Positions 35,711 to 46,369 of a DNA stretch of 48,433 nt are shown here, one piece after another. Each line of letters begins with the position of its first letter. Position 1 is the stretch's first letter. The stretch comes from CAMLHP01 sp035712285 (GTDB taxonomy: Bacteria > Gemmatimonadota > Gemmatimonadetes > Gemmatimonadales > GWC2-71-9), in assembly GCA_035712285.1 (NCBI GenBank), contig DASTBA010000122.1, forward strand, positions 1-48,433, written 5' to 3'. The position numbers and the translations under genes were made by a program. A model generated the notes under the pieces. That model did no database searches, was not told where the DNA came from, and saw nothing but the letters and a program-made list of their open reading frames with translations.

Positions 35711-36546
35711 ACAGCGACCCCCGCCCGGACCGGCGCGGCGTGCGCCGCGTGGTCATCGTGATGCCGAGTGCGTTCACCCTCGGGAACCTCTTCTTCGGCA
35801 TCTGGTCCATGGTGTGGGCCTCGCAGGGGCGCTTCGCGTGGGCCGGCTGGTTCATCGTGTTCGCGGCGGTGCTGGACATGCTCGACGGCCGCGTGGCCCG
35901 CGCCTCCAACACCGGCTCCCGGTTCGGCGCGGAGCTCGATTCGCTGGTGGACGTGATCTCGTTCGGCGTGGCCCCGGCGATGCTGCTCTACTTCCTCGAG
36001 TTCCACTCGGGCGGCCGGTTCGCCTGGCTCATCTGCTATCTGTACGTGGTGGCGGTGGCGCTCCGGCTGGCACGCTACAACGTGACCGCATCCAGCGCGG
36101 CGCCCGGGTGGTTCACGGGACTCCCGTCGCCGGCCGCCGGGATGACCGTGGCGACCTACTACCCCTTCAGCCAGACCGAGTGGTACCAGCGCAGCATGCT
36201 GTACCTCAACTTCGAGCAGCAGGGTCTCGTGGTGCTGCTGCTCCTCCTGTCGGTGCTGATGGTCAGCAACGTGCGCTACCCGCGATTCCCCACGATCAGC
36301 GTCCGCCGCGTCTCCGGCGTCATGGGGCTCGTGATCCTCCTCGCCCTCCTGGTGGGAAGCATCGTGGCCCCGGCGTCGGTGCTCTTCCCCTTCGGCATGG
36401 CGTACCTGCTGTTCGGCATGGTGCGCTCGACCGTCCTCGGCTTCCTCCAGGGCGGCGCCGACGCCAACGGCACCAGCCGCTCTCTCACCGTGACCCGCGG
36501 CACCGCGCGCTGGCGCCGGCGCCGCCGCCAGGAGCCCCCGGGATGA
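35701..36546 (+). CDS. pssA: CDP-diacylglycerol-serine O-phosphatidyltransferase
   Basis: This 281-residue integral membrane enzyme makes phosphatidylserine. The CDP-alcohol phosphotransferase motif is exact: Asp59, Asp62-Gly63, Ala66-Arg67, Gly76, Asp80 and Asp84. About six to eight hydrophobic helices run from residue 22 to 260, and the C-terminus is Arg-rich. ATG 35701 overlaps the psd stop by 10 nt. ATG 35707 (overlap ATGA) would remove only two residues. PssA then Psd gives phosphatidylethanolamine, which supports a two-membrane or PE-rich envelope. Confidence 0.95.
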   Translation: MEMNSDPRPDRRGVRRVVIVMPSAFTLGNLFFGIWSMVWASQGRFAWAGWFIVFAAVLDMLDGRVARASNTGSRFGAELDSLVDVISFGVAPAMLLYFLEFHSGGRFAWLICYLYVVAVALRLARYNVTASSAAPGWFTGLPSPAAGMTVATYYPFSQTEWYQRSMLYLNFEQQGLVVLLLLLSVLMVSNVRYPRFPTISVRRVSGVMGLVILLALLVGSIVAPASVLFPFGMAYLLFGMVRSTVLGFLQGGADANGTSRSLTVTRGTARWRRRRRQEPPG

Positions 36547-36794
36547 CCTATCGTGTTCACGTGCGCGTGATGCCGCGCAGCGGCCTCCTCGATCCGCAGG
36601 GTCAGGCGGTGGCCCACGCGCTGTCCAGCCTCGGGTATGACGCCCTCGGCGACGTGCGCATGGGCAAGGCGATCGAGCTGGATGTCAGCGCCGAGTCGGC
36701 GGCGGCGGCGGAAGCGCGGGTACGGGAAATGTGCGACCGGCTCCTGGCGAATCCGGTAACCGAGGACTTCGACGTGTCGGTGGAGGCATCCTGA
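36543..36794 (+). CDS. purS: FGAM synthase subunit PurS
   Basis: This 83-residue protein is the small structural subunit that bridges PurL and PurQ. RVHVRVMPRSGLLDPQGQAV and LGYDALGDVRMGKAIEL are classic PurS. Its presence means the three-protein FGAR amidotransferase (PurS/PurQ/small PurL) rather than the single large enzyme. The ATG overlaps the pssA stop (ATGA) and the stop overlaps purQ by 1 nt. Confidence 0.96.
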   Translation: MTYRVHVRVMPRSGLLDPQGQAVAHALSSLGYDALGDVRMGKAIELDVSAESAAAAEARVREMCDRLLANPVTEDFDVSVEAS

Positions 36795-37495
36795 TGCTCA
36801 AGGTCGCCGTGCTCCGGTTCCCCGGCATCAACTGCGAGGACGAGACCGTCCGGGCCGCGGAGCAGGCTGGCGCCCGGGCCGAGCTGGTGTGGCACCGCGC
36901 CACGTCGCTCGATGGCGCCGACATCGTGATCATCCCCGGCGGCTTCAGCTACGGGGACTACCTCCGGGCCGGCGCCATCGCCCGTTTCAGTCCCGTGATG
37001 GCGGCAGTCCGGGCCCACGCCGAGGCCGGCCGCCCGGTGCTGGGCATCTGCAACGGCTTCCAGATCCTGTGCGAGTCGCACCTGCTGCCCGGCGCGCTCA
37101 TGCGGAATGCGGGGCTGACCTTCGTCTCCCGGCCGGTGGCGTGCCTGGTGGAACAGAGCCGGACGCCCTTCACCGGCCAGTTCACGCCCGGCCAGCGCCT
37201 GATGCTGCCGGTGGCCCACGGCGACGGGCGCTTCGTGGCGGATACCGACACGCTCCGGATGCTGGAGGCGGAGGGTCGCGTGGTGCTCCGCTATGCGTCC
37301 GACGCCGACAATCCCAACGGCGCGGTGGACAACATCGCGGGCATCATGAATGCCGCGGGCAATGTCGTGGGTATCATGCCGCACCCCGAGCGCGCGATGG
37401 GCGAGCTGCTCGGCAACGGGGACGGCGCAGGTTTCTTCACTTCCATGGCCGGGTGGCACGCGCTCCGCGCGGCACCGGCCCGTGTCCGCCCCTGA
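36794..37495 (+). CDS. purQ: FGAM synthase glutaminase subunit PurQ
   Basis: This 233-residue class I glutamine amidotransferase supplies ammonia to PurL. The catalytic Cys is Cys86 in LGICNGFQ, and the His-Glu pair lies in GIMPHPERAMG. The start LKVAVLRFPGINCEDE is typical. ATG 36794 shares one base with the purS stop. A 12-nt spacer follows before the zinc-ribbon gene. Confidence 0.97.
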   Translation: MLKVAVLRFPGINCEDETVRAAEQAGARAELVWHRATSLDGADIVIIPGGFSYGDYLRAGAIARFSPVMAAVRAHAEAGRPVLGICNGFQILCESHLLPGALMRNAGLTFVSRPVACLVEQSRTPFTGQFTPGQRLMLPVAHGDGRFVADTDTLRMLEAEGRVVLRYASDADNPNGAVDNIAGIMNAAGNVVGIMPHPERAMGELLGNGDGAGFFTSMAGWHALRAAPARVRP

Positions 37496-37506
37496 GGACC
37501 GGGATC

Positions 37507-37828
37507 ATGACGAACAAGCCCCGACAGAACGAAGAAGAATATTTCGCGCGGCAGGAGGCGGAGCTGCTGCAGGCCGAGCGCCAGCGCCTCACCGAACAGC
37601 GCGACGCCGCCGAGCGCAGCCGTCATTTCATGAAGTGCCCGAAGGACGGCTACGACCTCACCAGCCGCGAATACCACGGCGTGACCGTGGAGACCTGCGC
37701 CCACTGCGGCGGCATGTGGCTCGATGCCGACGAGCTCGAGCAGATTGCCGGCGCCGACGACCGGCCCGGACTCCTTGGACGGGTGTTCGGCGATGTCCTC
37801 ACGACCCTGCGCGGGCAGCGGAAGGCCG

Positions 37829-37836
<8 letters not shown>
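37507..37836 (+). CDS. Small zinc-ribbon (TFIIB-type) protein
   Basis: This 109-residue protein has a charged coiled-coil-like N-terminal half (about 8-40, many Glu/Gln/Arg) and a zf-TFIIB-type domain (about 42-82). Visible cysteines are Cys44 (KCPKDGYDL), Cys64 and Cys67 (CAHCGGMWLDADELEQI). The usual second Cys of the first knuckle is Asp or a shifted ligand, as in many CPKDG variants. The function is unknown. It sits between purQ and purL and overlaps purL by 8 nt, so it is made together with the FGAM synthase subunits. Confidence 0.8.
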
Positions 37837-40138
<2,302 letters not shown>

Positions 40139-40142
40139 TCCC

Positions 40143-41549
40143 ATGTGTGGTGTCATCGGCATCGCCAATCTTCCGGACGCGGCGCGACTTGCCTACCTCG
40201 GCCTGTACGCCCTGCAGCACCGCGGGCAGGAGAGCGCCGGCATCGTGGCGATGGACGAGGCCGGCACGGCCCGGGTACACCGCGGCATGGGGCTCGTCTC
40301 CGAGACCCTCGGCGGTGACGCGCTGCAGAAGCTGCCGGGCGACGTCGCCGTGGCGCATACCCGCTACTCGACCAGCGGCAGCACCGTGCTCGCCAACGCG
40401 CAGCCGTTGCTCGTCAATACCCGCTCCGGCCCGCTGTCCCTGGCCCACAACGGCAACCTGGTCAATGCCCACGTGCTTCGCGACGAACTGGTGCGGCAGG
40501 GGGCGATCTTCGCCTCCTCCAGTGACTCCGAAGTGCTGGTGCATCTCATCGCGCGGTCGGAGGCGGAGCATCCCGATGACCAGATCCGGGACGCGCTGGA
40601 GCAGGTGGATGGCGCCTACAGCCTGGTGATTTCGGTGGGCCGGACCCTCTATGCCGCGGTGGACAGTCGCGGCTTCCGGCCCCTGGCCCTCGGCCGCCTG
40701 GGCGCGGGCTTCGTGGTCGCCTCCGAGACCTGTGCGCTGGATCTCATCGGCGCGCGGGTCGTGTGCGAACTCGCGCCGGGTGATTTCCTCAAGATCGAGC
40801 ACGGGCGGGTCATCCACCTGCCGCGCCTGGCACCGCGGCCGGTGAGCCGCTGCGTGTTCGAGCTGGTGTACTTCGCCCGGCCCGACAGCACGGTGTTCGG
40901 CGAGTCGGTGGACCGGGTGCGGCGGGAGCTGGGCCGGGCGCTCGCGCGGGAGCATCCCGCCGCCGGGGCCGACGTGGTCTTCAGCGTGCCCGACAGCTCC
41001 AACGCGATGGCGCTCGGCTTTGCGGAGGAATCCGGCACCAAGCTGGAGCACGGCCTGATCCGGAATCACTACGTCGGGCGCACGTTCATCAACCCGACCC
41101 AGGCGCTCCGGATCGCCAAGGTCCGGATCAAGTTCAACCCGGTGCGGGACGTGATCGAGGGCCGCCGCGTGGTGGTCGTGGACGATTCCCTGGTGCGCGG
41201 CAACACCAGCCGCGAGCTGGTGCAGATGATCCGCGGCGCCGGGGCGCGCGAGGTCCACCTCCGGCTCGGCTCGCCGCCCATCACCGGCCCCTGCCACTAC
41301 GGCATCGACACGCCGACCCGCGCCGAGCTGATCGCGTCCTCGCATTCCGTGGAGGAGATCCGGCAGTTCCTCGGCGTGGACTCCCTCGGCTACCTGAGTC
41401 TCGACGGCATGCTCGCGGCCGCCGGCCAGGGTGCGGGCAGTCCGTCCCACTTCTGCCATGCCTGCTTCTCGGGACAGTATCCGACGCCGGTCGCGGAGGA
41501 GCTGGTGCAGCTCCGGCACGCCGCGCCCCTCGTCGAGGCCTCGTCATGA
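40143..41549 (+). CDS. purF: Amidophosphoribosyltransferase
   Basis: This 468-residue enzyme catalyses the committed step of purine synthesis. The N-terminal nucleophile follows the initiator Met directly (MCGVIGIAN), without a longer propeptide. QHRGQESAGIV and HTRYSTSGS belong to the glutaminase domain. The PRPP loop is VVVVDDSLVRGNTSREL. Cysteines near the C-terminus (HFCHACFSGQYP) resemble those of Fe-S-type PurF. The stop overlaps ppdK by 4 nt. Confidence 0.97.
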   Translation: MCGVIGIANLPDAARLAYLGLYALQHRGQESAGIVAMDEAGTARVHRGMGLVSETLGGDALQKLPGDVAVAHTRYSTSGSTVLANAQPLLVNTRSGPLSLAHNGNLVNAHVLRDELVRQGAIFASSSDSEVLVHLIARSEAEHPDDQIRDALEQVDGAYSLVISVGRTLYAAVDSRGFRPLALGRLGAGFVVASETCALDLIGARVVCELAPGDFLKIEHGRVIHLPRLAPRPVSRCVFELVYFARPDSTVFGESVDRVRRELGRALAREHPAAGADVVFSVPDSSNAMALGFAEESGTKLEHGLIRNHYVGRTFINPTQALRIAKVRIKFNPVRDVIEGRRVVVVDDSLVRGNTSRELVQMIRGAGAREVHLRLGSPPITGPCHYGIDTPTRAELIASSHSVEEIRQFLGVDSLGYLSLDGMLAAAGQGAGSPSHFCHACFSGQYPTPVAEELVQLRHAAPLVEASS

Positions 41550-44212
41550 GCGGGGCCTACGCGCAGCCCCTGGTGTATTTCTTCGGCCAGGGGCGCGCCG
41601 AGGGAACCGCGGCGATGAAGGACACCCTGGGCGGCAAGGGCGCGGGCCTCGCCGAAATGACCCAGATCGGCATTCCGGTGCCGCCCGGCTTCACCATCGC
41701 CTCCTCGCTCTGCCTCACCTACCTCGAAAGCCGCCAGTTTCCGCCGCGCCTGCGCGCCGACGTCGAGACCGCCCTGCATCGCCTCGAGGCGGCCACCGGC
41801 AAGCAGTTCGGCGGTACCGACCAGCCGCTGCTCGTCTCCGTGCGTTCCGGCGCGGCGGTGTCCATGCCGGGCATGATGGAGACCATTCTCAACCTCGGGC
41901 TGAACGACCGGACGGTCGCCGCGCTCGCCCGGCTGAGCGGGAACGAACAATTCGCCTGGGACTCCTACCGGCGCTTCGTCCAGATGTATGCCGGCGTGGT
42001 CTACGACCTCCCGAAGAAGGGCTTCGACCAGCTGCTGGAGGAGCGGAAGCGCGTGGCGGGGGTGGAGCGGGACATCGACCTGCCGGCGGCGCAGATGCGG
42101 AGTCTCGTCGCCGACTTCAAGGCCCTGGTCCGCCAGCAGCACGGCCATCCCTTCCCCGATGAGCCGGTCGAGCAGCTCTGGGGCGCGATTGCCGCGGTCT
42201 TCGAGAGCTGGAACACGCGGCGCGCGGTGGATTACCGGCGGCTGCACGACATCCCGGACACCATGGGCACCGCCGTCAATATCGTCGCGATGGTGTACGG
42301 GAACCTGGGCGACGACTCCGGCACCGGCGTCGCTTTCTCGCGGGACCCGAGCACCGGCGAGCGCCGCCTCTACGGCGAGTTCCTGCTCAATGCCCAGGGC
42401 GAGGACGTCGTGGCGGGCATCCGGACCCCGGTGGAGATCGCGGAGCTCAAGCGCGCGCTGCCGGAGGCCGCCGCCGAGCTGGAGCGGGTGGCCCGGCTGC
42501 TGGAACGCCACTTCCGCGACATGCAGGACATGGAGTTCACGATCGAACGCGGCAAGCTCTACATGCTGCAGACCCGGCGAGCCCAGCGCTCGGGGCAGTC
42601 GGCGGTGCGCGTGGCCGTGGAAATGGTGGACGAGGGACTGATCCCCGAGGATGAAGCGGTGGCCCGCGTTCCCCCCAGGGACCTCGACCAGCTCCTGCAC
42701 CCGACGATCGACACCGCCAGCGCGCTGGACCTGCTGGCCACCGGACTCCCGGCTTCGCCCGGCGCCGCGAGCGGCATCGCCGTCTTCGATGCCGATCGCG
42801 CCGAGGCGCGCGGCAAGGACGGGGAAGCGGTGATCCTGGTGCGCCGTGAGACCTCGCCGGAGGATTTTCACGGGATGGTGGCGGCGCGCGCCGTGCTCAC
42901 GGCCCGCGGCGGGATGACGTCGCACGCTGCCGTGGTGGCGCGCGGCATGGGCAAGCCCTGCGTCGCGGGTGCCGCCACGCTCGACGTGGACGAGGATGGC
43001 ACCCGCTTCAGTGTGGACGGCCGCGTGGTGCACGAGGGCGACTGGATCACCGTGGATGGCGCAAGCGGCCGGATCTATGCCGGCCGCGCCGCGCTCAAGC
43101 CGGCCGAGCTCTCGGAGCCGTTCCGCCGTCTCATGAGCTGGGCGGACCGGGGGCGCTCGCTTCGCATCCGCTGCAATGCCGACACCCCGGCAGACGCCCA
43201 TCGCGGGCGCGAGTTCGGCGCCGAGGGCATCGGGCTCTGCCGCACGGAACACATGTTCTTCGAGGCCGGGCGGCTCACCGCGATGCGGGAGATGATCGTC
43301 GCGACCGACGAGGCGGGGCGCCAGCACGCGCTGGCGAAGCTCCTCCCGATGCAGCGGGCCGACTTCGAGGCGATCTTCCGCGCGATGGACGGGCTGCCGG
43401 TCTGCATCCGGCTGCTGGATCCGCCGCTGCACGAGTTCCTGCCCAAGGACGAGGGCGAGATCGACGAACTCGCCGGCGAGCTGTCGGTCGAGCCGGCGCG
43501 CCTCCGCCGCATCGTCACGAGCCTCACGGAGGTGAACCCGATGCTCGGGCTCCGTGGCTGCCGTCTCGGCATCCTCTATCCCGAGATCACCACCATGCAG
43601 GCGCGGGCGATCTTCGAGGCGGCGTGCATTGTCGCCGCTGCCGGCGGGCAGGTCATCCCCGAGGTGATGATCCCGCTCATCGGCAACGTGATCGAGTTCC
43701 GGAAGCAGGCGGAGGTGGTGCGCCAGGCGGCCGGCGCCGTCTTCGCCGAGCGGCAGCGGGAGGTGGCTTACACCCTCGGCACGATGATCGAGCTCCCGCG
43801 GGCGGCGCTCACCGCGGACGAGATCGCGCGCGAGGCGCAGTTCTTCTCGTTCGGCACCAATGACCTCACGCAGACCACGTGGGGCCTCTCGCGCGACGAC
43901 GCCGGCCGCATTCTCCCGCTCTACCTCGAACAGGGCGTCATCGAGCACGATCCCTTCCAGGTGCTGGACCGGGGTGGCGTCGGCAAGCTGATGCGGATCG
44001 CCGTGGATCTCGGGCGGAAATCACGGCCCGACCTGAAGCTGGGGATCTGCGGCGAGCACGGCGGGGAGCCCGCCTCGGTGGCCTTCTGCGACGAACTCGG
44101 CATGAACTACGTCTCCTGCTCGCCCTTCCGCGTCCCCATCGCGCGGCTGGCGGCGGCGCAGTCCGCACTCGCGCATCGCGGCACAATCGACCGGACGCGT
44201 GCCACTGTGTGA
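41546..44212 (+). CDS. ppdK: Pyruvate, phosphate dikinase
   Basis: This 888-residue enzyme interconverts pyruvate + ATP + Pi and PEP + AMP + PPi. It has an N-terminal ATP-grasp domain (about 1-350). The swivelling domain carries the phosphohistidine at His460 in GGMTSHAAVVARGMGKPCV. The C-terminal PEP/pyruvate barrel (about 530-880) has GLRGCRLGI, FGTNDLTQTT and the Cys loop YVSCSPFRVP. The ATG overlaps purF. Why a PEP-forming enzyme follows purF is not obvious. Both consume or produce pyrophosphate, which is one possible link. Confidence 0.97.
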   Translation: MSGAYAQPLVYFFGQGRAEGTAAMKDTLGGKGAGLAEMTQIGIPVPPGFTIASSLCLTYLESRQFPPRLRADVETALHRLEAATGKQFGGTDQPLLVSVRSGAAVSMPGMMETILNLGLNDRTVAALARLSGNEQFAWDSYRRFVQMYAGVVYDLPKKGFDQLLEERKRVAGVERDIDLPAAQMRSLVADFKALVRQQHGHPFPDEPVEQLWGAIAAVFESWNTRRAVDYRRLHDIPDTMGTAVNIVAMVYGNLGDDSGTGVAFSRDPSTGERRLYGEFLLNAQGEDVVAGIRTPVEIAELKRALPEAAAELERVARLLERHFRDMQDMEFTIERGKLYMLQTRRAQRSGQSAVRVAVEMVDEGLIPEDEAVARVPPRDLDQLLHPTIDTASALDLLATGLPASPGAASGIAVFDADRAEARGKDGEAVILVRRETSPEDFHGMVAARAVLTARGGMTSHAAVVARGMGKPCVAGAATLDVDEDGTRFSVDGRVVHEGDWITVDGASGRIYAGRAALKPAELSEPFRRLMSWADRGRSLRIRCNADTPADAHRGREFGAEGIGLCRTEHMFFEAGRLTAMREMIVATDEAGRQHALAKLLPMQRADFEAIFRAMDGLPVCIRLLDPPLHEFLPKDEGEIDELAGELSVEPARLRRIVTSLTEVNPMLGLRGCRLGILYPEITTMQARAIFEAACIVAAAGGQVIPEVMIPLIGNVIEFRKQAEVVRQAAGAVFAERQREVAYTLGTMIELPRAALTADEIAREAQFFSFGTNDLTQTTWGLSRDDAGRILPLYLEQGVIEHDPFQVLDRGGVGKLMRIAVDLGRKSRPDLKLGICGEHGGEPASVAFCDELGMNYVSCSPFRVPIARLAAAQSALAHRGTIDRTRATV

Positions 44213-44274
44213 CGCGCTTGTCGCTCGATGCCGCGCGCATTAGCGTTCCGGCGCAGCGCCAAATCGGCCTGGTG

Positions 44275-44297
44275 CCCCGGATCGTGGTTCGGGGTTT
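44275..44297 (+). terminator. Candidate terminator after ppdK
   Basis: CCCCGGA (44275-44281) pairs with TTCGGGG (44288-44294), with one G-T pair and a 6-nt loop, and TTT follows. The T-tract is short, so termination may be partial. It lies 62 nt after the ppdK stop and before the first lipoprotein gene. Confidence 0.4.
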
Positions 44298-44332
44298 CCG
44301 TACATACTGATCCCCTGAGCTGGAGATCGCCC

Positions 44333-45064
44333 ATGAAGTACACATCGCTCGCCAGCGCAGCCTTGGGCTGCGCCCTGGTTCTGTCCGGCTGCGGCAACGA
44401 CAACAACACTTCCCTCAGTACCCAGGAACAGGCCGCCCTCATCCAGGCCCTCTCCACATCCGGCGTGATCGGCGGGCCAGAAACCATTCTGGCGCTGAGC
44501 CCGCTGCTCGCGGAGTCCGATGTCGGGACCGTCGGCAATTACGCCGCCGTCGGTGGGATGATCAAGTACACCATGCAGCTCAACGGGGTGACCCAGGCCA
44601 ATGACGTGAGCGCCGGGATCCTGGGCTGGACTGGCCTCAATACCGGATCGAAGACCGTCTCCAGCGCCATCTCCGCCAGCGCGTTCGAGGAAGACGCCAC
44701 CACCTTCCCGGCCACGCTGAACGAGGATATCGCCAGCGGCAATGGCGAGGCGAGCTACTGGGACGGTACCAACCTGTTCGTGGCAAACAGCGGCGTGTTC
44801 AAGATGACCGGGGCGACGTTCGGCGGTTCATCGAACTGCCCCAATATTCCGCCGGCGTCGGGCGGCGTCGAGATCACCGAATGCCGGTTCGCCACCGGCT
44901 CGATGCAAGGCAACTTCGACTTCGTGGCGTCACACAGTGGGAGCCCGGATTTCACCCAGGCCAATACGACCTATGACGTGCCGGCGGTCCAGCTGTCCGT
45001 CACGGTCAACTTCACCGGCGCCGCGGCGCGCGCAGCGGTATCGCGCGCCCAGCATCACCAGTAG
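44333..45064 (+). CDS. Unknown lipoprotein, first of a paralogous pair
   Basis: This 243-residue secreted protein has a lipoprotein signal peptide: MKYTSLASAALGCALVLSGC with Cys20 after LSG. The mature part is Ser/Thr/Gly-rich and probably beta-rich. It has the blocks NYAAVGGMIKYTMQLNG, GILGWTGLNT, CPNIPPASGGVEITECRFATG and TYDVPAVQLSVTVNF. Two cysteines in the CPNIPP...ECRF block could form a disulphide. I do not recognise the family. The gene downstream, at 45138, has the same blocks in the same order. GGAG lies 7 nt before the ATG. A terminator-like hairpin sits on each side, so it may be its own transcription unit. Confidence 0.8.
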   Translation: MKYTSLASAALGCALVLSGCGNDNNTSLSTQEQAALIQALSTSGVIGGPETILALSPLLAESDVGTVGNYAAVGGMIKYTMQLNGVTQANDVSAGILGWTGLNTGSKTVSSAISASAFEEDATTFPATLNEDIASGNGEASYWDGTNLFVANSGVFKMTGATFGGSSNCPNIPPASGGVEITECRFATGSMQGNFDFVASHSGSPDFTQANTTYDVPAVQLSVTVNFTGAAARAAVSRAQHHQ

Positions 45065-45080
45065 CATCCGTGACACCACT

Positions 45081-45115
45081 GCGCCCGGGGCCTGGCTCCG
45101 GGCGCAATGCCTTTT
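45081..45115 (+). terminator. Rho-independent terminator after the first lipoprotein gene
   Basis: GCGCCCGG (45081-45088) and CCGGGCGC (45098-45105) form a perfect 8-bp GC-rich stem with a 9-nt loop. AATGCCTTTT follows. This is the strongest intrinsic terminator seen in the window and begins 17 nt after the lipoprotein stop codon. Confidence 0.7.
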
Positions 45116-45137
45116 CCACGGACAGATCGAGACCTGA

Positions 45138-45878
45138 ATGCGACTCTCTCACAGCAAGGTGACACTGGCGGCAGTGCTGCTCGCCCTGATCAGTTCCGCG
45201 AGCTGCGGCACCGAAACCGGCACCGCTCCTGATCCAGGCGCCCCTGACCCGGGCGCCCTCGATCAGACGGCACTTCGGAAGGCGCTGATAGCTGCGCGAC
45301 TTGTTGGTGACTCTGGAGTTGCGGGGGTGGACGCGTGGCTCCTGACAGCAGGTGGTGTCGGGATCGCGGATGGGTACTCAGCTGTGGGCATGGTGAAAAG
45401 TGTCTCCTATGGAACCGACGGGCCACCGATCCATTACACCGACGTGAATATCTTTGGCTGGCAGGGACTGGACTCTCACACTGACCACATCAGTCGCGGA
45501 ATTTCAGCCGAGGGAAGATCGGACTGGTCAGGCGTGGTGCCACAGTCCTTCAACCTCCGGTTTGGGGTGAACGCGTGGGGTCTGTATTTCGATGGCACGG
45601 CGACCAGAGCCTCCGTGTATGACGCCGGATACGACGCCACGAGTCGCTTTCGGCTGGATAGCAACTCGTTCGGCATCTCGCGGGCGTGCCCGCCGCTGCC
45701 TCAATCTGTGAGCTTTCAGATCGCCACCTGTACCATTGCCTCGGGCACCATGAGCGGTCAGCTCCAGTTCATCGCGGCGGACACGCTTGGCCACAAGGAC
45801 ACCTTGCCGCCTCTCGCGTTCACGGTTCCGGCGACGCACGTCACGGTTGTCCTGAAGTGGTTGGGGTCGTCACAGTGA
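45138..45878 (+). CDS. Unknown lipoprotein, second of a paralogous pair
   Basis: This 246-residue predicted lipoprotein has a signal peptide ending near Cys23 (LALISSASC), followed by a Pro/Asp/Gly-rich linker with the repeat APDPGAPDPGALD. Its mature part matches the preceding gene block by block: GYSAVGMVKSVSY, NIFGWQGLDS, CPPLPQSVSFQIATCTIASG and FTVPATHVTVVLKW. Overall identity looks low. Codon use is less GC-rich than in the flanking purine genes (more A/T third bases, such as act, gtt, ata, gga). This suggests recent gain or relaxed selection. The stop overlaps the purE start (GTGA), so its translation may feed into purE. The function is unknown. Confidence 0.78.
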   Translation: MRLSHSKVTLAAVLLALISSASCGTETGTAPDPGAPDPGALDQTALRKALIAARLVGDSGVAGVDAWLLTAGGVGIADGYSAVGMVKSVSYGTDGPPIHYTDVNIFGWQGLDSHTDHISRGISAEGRSDWSGVVPQSFNLRFGVNAWGLYFDGTATRASVYDAGYDATSRFRLDSNSFGISRACPPLPQSVSFQIATCTIASGTMSGQLQFIAADTLGHKDTLPPLAFTVPATHVTVVLKWLGSSQ

Positions 45879-46369
45879 CAAACCCCCTCGTCGGCCTCGT
45901 CATGGGCAGCGACTCCGACTGGGAGGTCATGCAGCACGCCGAGCGGCGGCTCACGGAGTTCGGGGTGCCCTGCGAACGCAAGGTCGTGTCGGCCCACCGC
46001 ACCCCTGACCTGCTGTACCAGTACGCCGAGTCGGCCGCCGAGCGCGGGCTCCGGTGCATCATCGCCGGGGCCGGTGGTGCGGCTCACCTGCCCGGCATGC
46101 TCGCCGCCAAGACCACCGTCCCGGTGCTGGGTGTCCCGGTGCCGAGCCGCCACCTGCAGGGGCTGGATTCCCTGCTCTCGATCGTCCAGATGCCCGCCGG
46201 TGTCCCGGTCGCCACCTTCGCCATCGGACAGGCCGGGGCCGCCAATGCCGGCCTCTTTGCGGTCGCCCTCCTCGCGGCGACCGACCCTGCCCTCCGCACC
46301 CGCCTGCAGGAGTTCCGCCGCGCCCAGTCGGAGCGCGTGCTCGGGCTCACCCTCCCCGACCCCGAATGA
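45875..46369 (+). CDS. purE: N5-carboxyaminoimidazole ribonucleotide mutase PurE
   Basis: This 164-residue class I PurE has the start LVGLVMGSDSDWEVM, VSAHRTPDLLYQYA, IIAGAGGAAHLPGMLAAKT and GVPVPSRHLQGLDSLLSIVQMPAG. It converts N5-CAIR to CAIR and works with PurK next door. The GTG start overlaps the lipoprotein stop, and the stop overlaps purK (ATGA). Confidence 0.97.
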   Translation: MTNPLVGLVMGSDSDWEVMQHAERRLTEFGVPCERKVVSAHRTPDLLYQYAESAAERGLRCIIAGAGGAAHLPGMLAAKTTVPVLGVPVPSRHLQGLDSLLSIVQMPAGVPVATFAIGQAGAANAGLFAVALLAATDPALRTRLQEFRRAQSERVLGLTLPDPE

